Assembly (NCBI RefSeq): GCF_000285515.1
Contig: NZ_HE610959.1
Coordinates: forward strand, 554,385 to 618,384
Length of the DNA: 64,000 nt
Direction of reading: 5' to 3'
From: Paenibacillus senegalensis JC66
GTDB lineage: Bacteria > Bacillota > Bacilli > Paenibacillales > NBRC-103111
Numbering within the stretch: position 1 is the first letter of the stretch; every line of letters starts with the position of its first letter. This document shows positions 62,497-64,000 of this stretch, piece after piece. A program made the translations under genes and the position numbers. The notes under the pieces were generated by a model. That model worked only from the letters and a program-made list of their open reading frames with translations, ran no database searches and was not told the DNA's origin.

Positions 62497-63702
62497 ATGC
62501 TGGAGGAAATGGAAAATGCGGTTTGGCTTTATATGGGCAAAAGGGAGTGGAATCCGGAACAATTATCCAATCTAGCCGCATGGTGTGAAAGAAACCGGAT
62601 TAGCAAGGTGCTGCTGCACCTGCCTCTACATGCCCGCCTGCGAATAGAGAATGCAGAGGAAATTCGGGCATTGATTGATAGCTGTGGCGCACAGGGGCTG
62701 GAGATTCACGCCATGATCACTACCCTCGTTCAGCGGGTGGAATCAAGAAGCGACCTGCTGCTGCAGGACCGCGATTGCTACTGCATAGACCAGCATGGCG
62801 TAGCCAACTGGGATGAGCCCCCGCTGGGCAAGCTATTTTTGCCGGATCCATCGCATCCATTAACGGTTCCCACTATTTCCGCGGCCTGTCGGGATATAGT
62901 GGAGCAATTCCCCGGATTGGCCGGGATTCATTTGGATTTTATTCGCTTCTATTACTATCAGTCGGAATTAAAAGTGGACATTCGAAATGGCGGTCACTGG
63001 AATTCATTGCTTAAGCCGGGCGAGCCTATCCGGTTGCAAACTGCTGACGGGAGTACCGCGACATTCTTTATTGGAGAAGTCAACAGAGCATTCCAGGACC
63101 CGCCTATCGGCCGTGAACTTGTTCTGCAGCGAACCTATACATACTGCTATTGCTCCCGTTGTCTATCCTTGTTCCAGCAGTCATCGGGAGTGGACATACC
63201 GGTAAGCTTGCAGGATACCCCGGCTATAGCTAAATGGCTGCAGGACCATGCCAAGGAGCCCTGGCTGCAATTCAGGGCCTCCTTGATTTCCGATACCGTC
63301 CGAGCAATTAGAGAAGCAATGAGGGAGCATGACCCGGCTAAACAATTATCCGCAGCGGTTTGGTACAATGCCCCCTATGGCAATGAGTTAAGAGAGGAGC
63401 CGCTAGTTGCGGGCAGCGTCTACGAGCATTTCGCTCAAGCCTGGTGGGAATGGGCGCAGGAAGGTTTGCTTGATTTTGTTTGTCCAATGAATTATTGGCT
63501 CAAACCATCAAGCTTCGGCAAGATCACCCAGAGCCAGGTTGTTCAATCCGCCGCCAAAGTTCCAGTTTACGCGGGGCTATTGCGTTCAGCGGAGTTTCCG
63601 ATAGAACGGTCCGACTTGGAGCTGTATAAGCAGGAAGCAAAATCAGCCGGCGCTCGCGGACTCTCCTTCTTTTCTTACGACGGTTGGAGAGAGTTGATCT
63701 AA
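62497..63702 (+). CDS. GHL10-like (DUF187-type) TIM-barrel protein, probable glycosidase
   Basis: 401 residues. The motifs GLAGIHLDFIRFYYY, SAAVWYNAPYG, WAQEGLLDFVCPMNYW and VPVYAGLLRS follow the order of hypothetical glycoside hydrolase family GHL10: strand with HLD.IR, strand with SA, DFV.PMNY. A central segment has CYCSRCLSLFQQ, with a CxC..C Cys cluster, like beta-galactosidase-related domains that bind zinc. It has no signal peptide, so it is probably cytosolic, acting on sugars imported by the divergent Lpl-type transporter (inference). GGAGGA precedes ATG 62497. Confidence 0.75.
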   Translation: MLEEMENAVWLYMGKREWNPEQLSNLAAWCERNRISKVLLHLPLHARLRIENAEEIRALIDSCGAQGLEIHAMITTLVQRVESRSDLLLQDRDCYCIDQHGVANWDEPPLGKLFLPDPSHPLTVPTISAACRDIVEQFPGLAGIHLDFIRFYYYQSELKVDIRNGGHWNSLLKPGEPIRLQTADGSTATFFIGEVNRAFQDPPIGRELVLQRTYTYCYCSRCLSLFQQSSGVDIPVSLQDTPAIAKWLQDHAKEPWLQFRASLISDTVRAIREAMREHDPAKQLSAAVWYNAPYGNELREEPLVAGSVYEHFAQAWWEWAQEGLLDFVCPMNYWLKPSSFGKITQSQVVQSAAKVPVYAGLLRSAEFPIERSDLELYKQEAKSAGARGLSFFSYDGWRELI

Positions 63703-63789
63703 GACGAACGGCACTGGGAAGTATATAAAGGGCTGTTTTGAAGAAGTGGAAGAGTTCAGCCCGATAACTAAGAAAAGTAAATCCGGAGA

Positions 63790-63990
63790 ATGCTGTAATT
63801 TCAAAATTTCTGGAATATCAAAATTCTTATAATATCAAAGCGAAAACAGTCACGCCATTGGAATCATCGAACACAATCGCCTCTGCAGCGGGAACCGAGG
63901 CGAAATCTATGCGAATACAGCCATGTCATTGAAAGCTCAAACACAACTCCTGCATGAAAATAGCCTGGTTTGGCGGGAATCGAGGGCTGC
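63790..63990. repeat. Degenerate tandem repeats at the window end
   Basis: GCGAAAACAGTCACGCCATT at 63840 recurs as GCGAATACAGCCATGTCATT at 63911 (71-bp offset), each followed by similar CAA.CACAA and GCGGGAA.CGAGG segments. A smaller repeat with AATATCAAA occurs at 63812-63839. This fills the roughly 300 bp after the last gene; no gene is seen there. Confidence 0.55.
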
Positions 63991-64000
63991 GCGGAGTTCC

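Overview
The window looks like a chromosomal segment from an endospore-forming member of the Bacillales, most likely Paenibacillus or a close relative. The evidence is gene content and order. The block spo0A - spoIVB - recN - argR - tlyA - dxs - ispA - xseB - xseA - folD - nusB - Asp23 genes - accC - accB - spoIIIAH..AA - yqhV - efp - pepP - aroQ - yqhQ - yqhO - mntR follows the Bacillus subtilis yqh/yqi/spoIIIA neighbourhood. GTG and TTG starts are common, ribosome binding sites are strong, and intergenic spaces carry short tandem repeats. I found no rRNA, tRNA, prophage or complete insertion sequence.

Region 1 (1-31,000) is conserved core. A tail-end YqzF-like gene is followed by a long leftward series. 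It covers sporulation control (Spo0A, SpoIVB), recombination (RecN), arginine regulation, isoprenoid precursors (Dxs, IspA), exonuclease VII, FolD, NusB, an Asp23/AmaP/DUF2273 envelope module, the biotin carboxylase half of acetyl-CoA carboxylase, and the complete eight-gene spoIIIA operon with a recognisable sigma-E promoter. The operon is unusual: about 570 bp containing an array of hairpin-forming 52-bp repeats separates spoIIIAG from spoIIIAH. Rightward phosphosulfolactate synthase and DUF441 genes, then aspartate kinase, EF-P, an aminopeptidase, AroQ, YqhQ and a patatin phospholipase complete the block.

Region 2 (31,000-42,000) starts with a decayed island: a transposase scrap, hairpins and a 41-bp repeat array. 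It continues with metal homeostasis and housekeeping: MntR, divergent spore photoproduct lyase, and a ZnuABC zinc importer. The zinc-binding protein carries seven 14-residue His-rich repeats, and a Zur-like box lies just upstream. MetG follows behind a methionine T-box riboswitch, then YidD, a PAP2 phosphatase, a rhomboid protease and a Nudix hydrolase.

Region 3 (42,000-50,900) has a gerA-type germination operon whose C subunit is frameshifted, dihydrofolate reductase, and several small unannotated-looking proteins. One of these, a tiny membrane protein, sits behind a perfect TGTGA-N6-TCACA box centred 41.5 bp from its predicted start site. A DJ-1/PfpI protein, a sugar isomerase-like TIM barrel and two more repeat elements follow.

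Region 4 (50,900-64,000) is more accessory and metabolic: lutABC for lactate oxidation with an adjacent GntR/FadR regulator, an LTA-synthase-like protein with a C-terminal TIG-like domain, a Mn-type cation diffusion facilitator, an Lpl-type sugar ABC transporter (two permeases and a binding lipoprotein) and a divergent GHL10-like glycosidase-related protein. Direct repeats at 21-bp spacing lie in the lpl/GHL10 divergent promoter region.

I do not see a clear new multi-gene system such as a defence island. The strongest unexplained signals are the hairpin repeat array inside spoIIIA, the FNR/CRP-type promoter for a small membrane protein, the 21-bp-phased direct repeats, the His-rich ZnuA expansion, and the mobile-like 133-bp element at 50,570. 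All identifications rest on reading motifs by eye; no database search was run.
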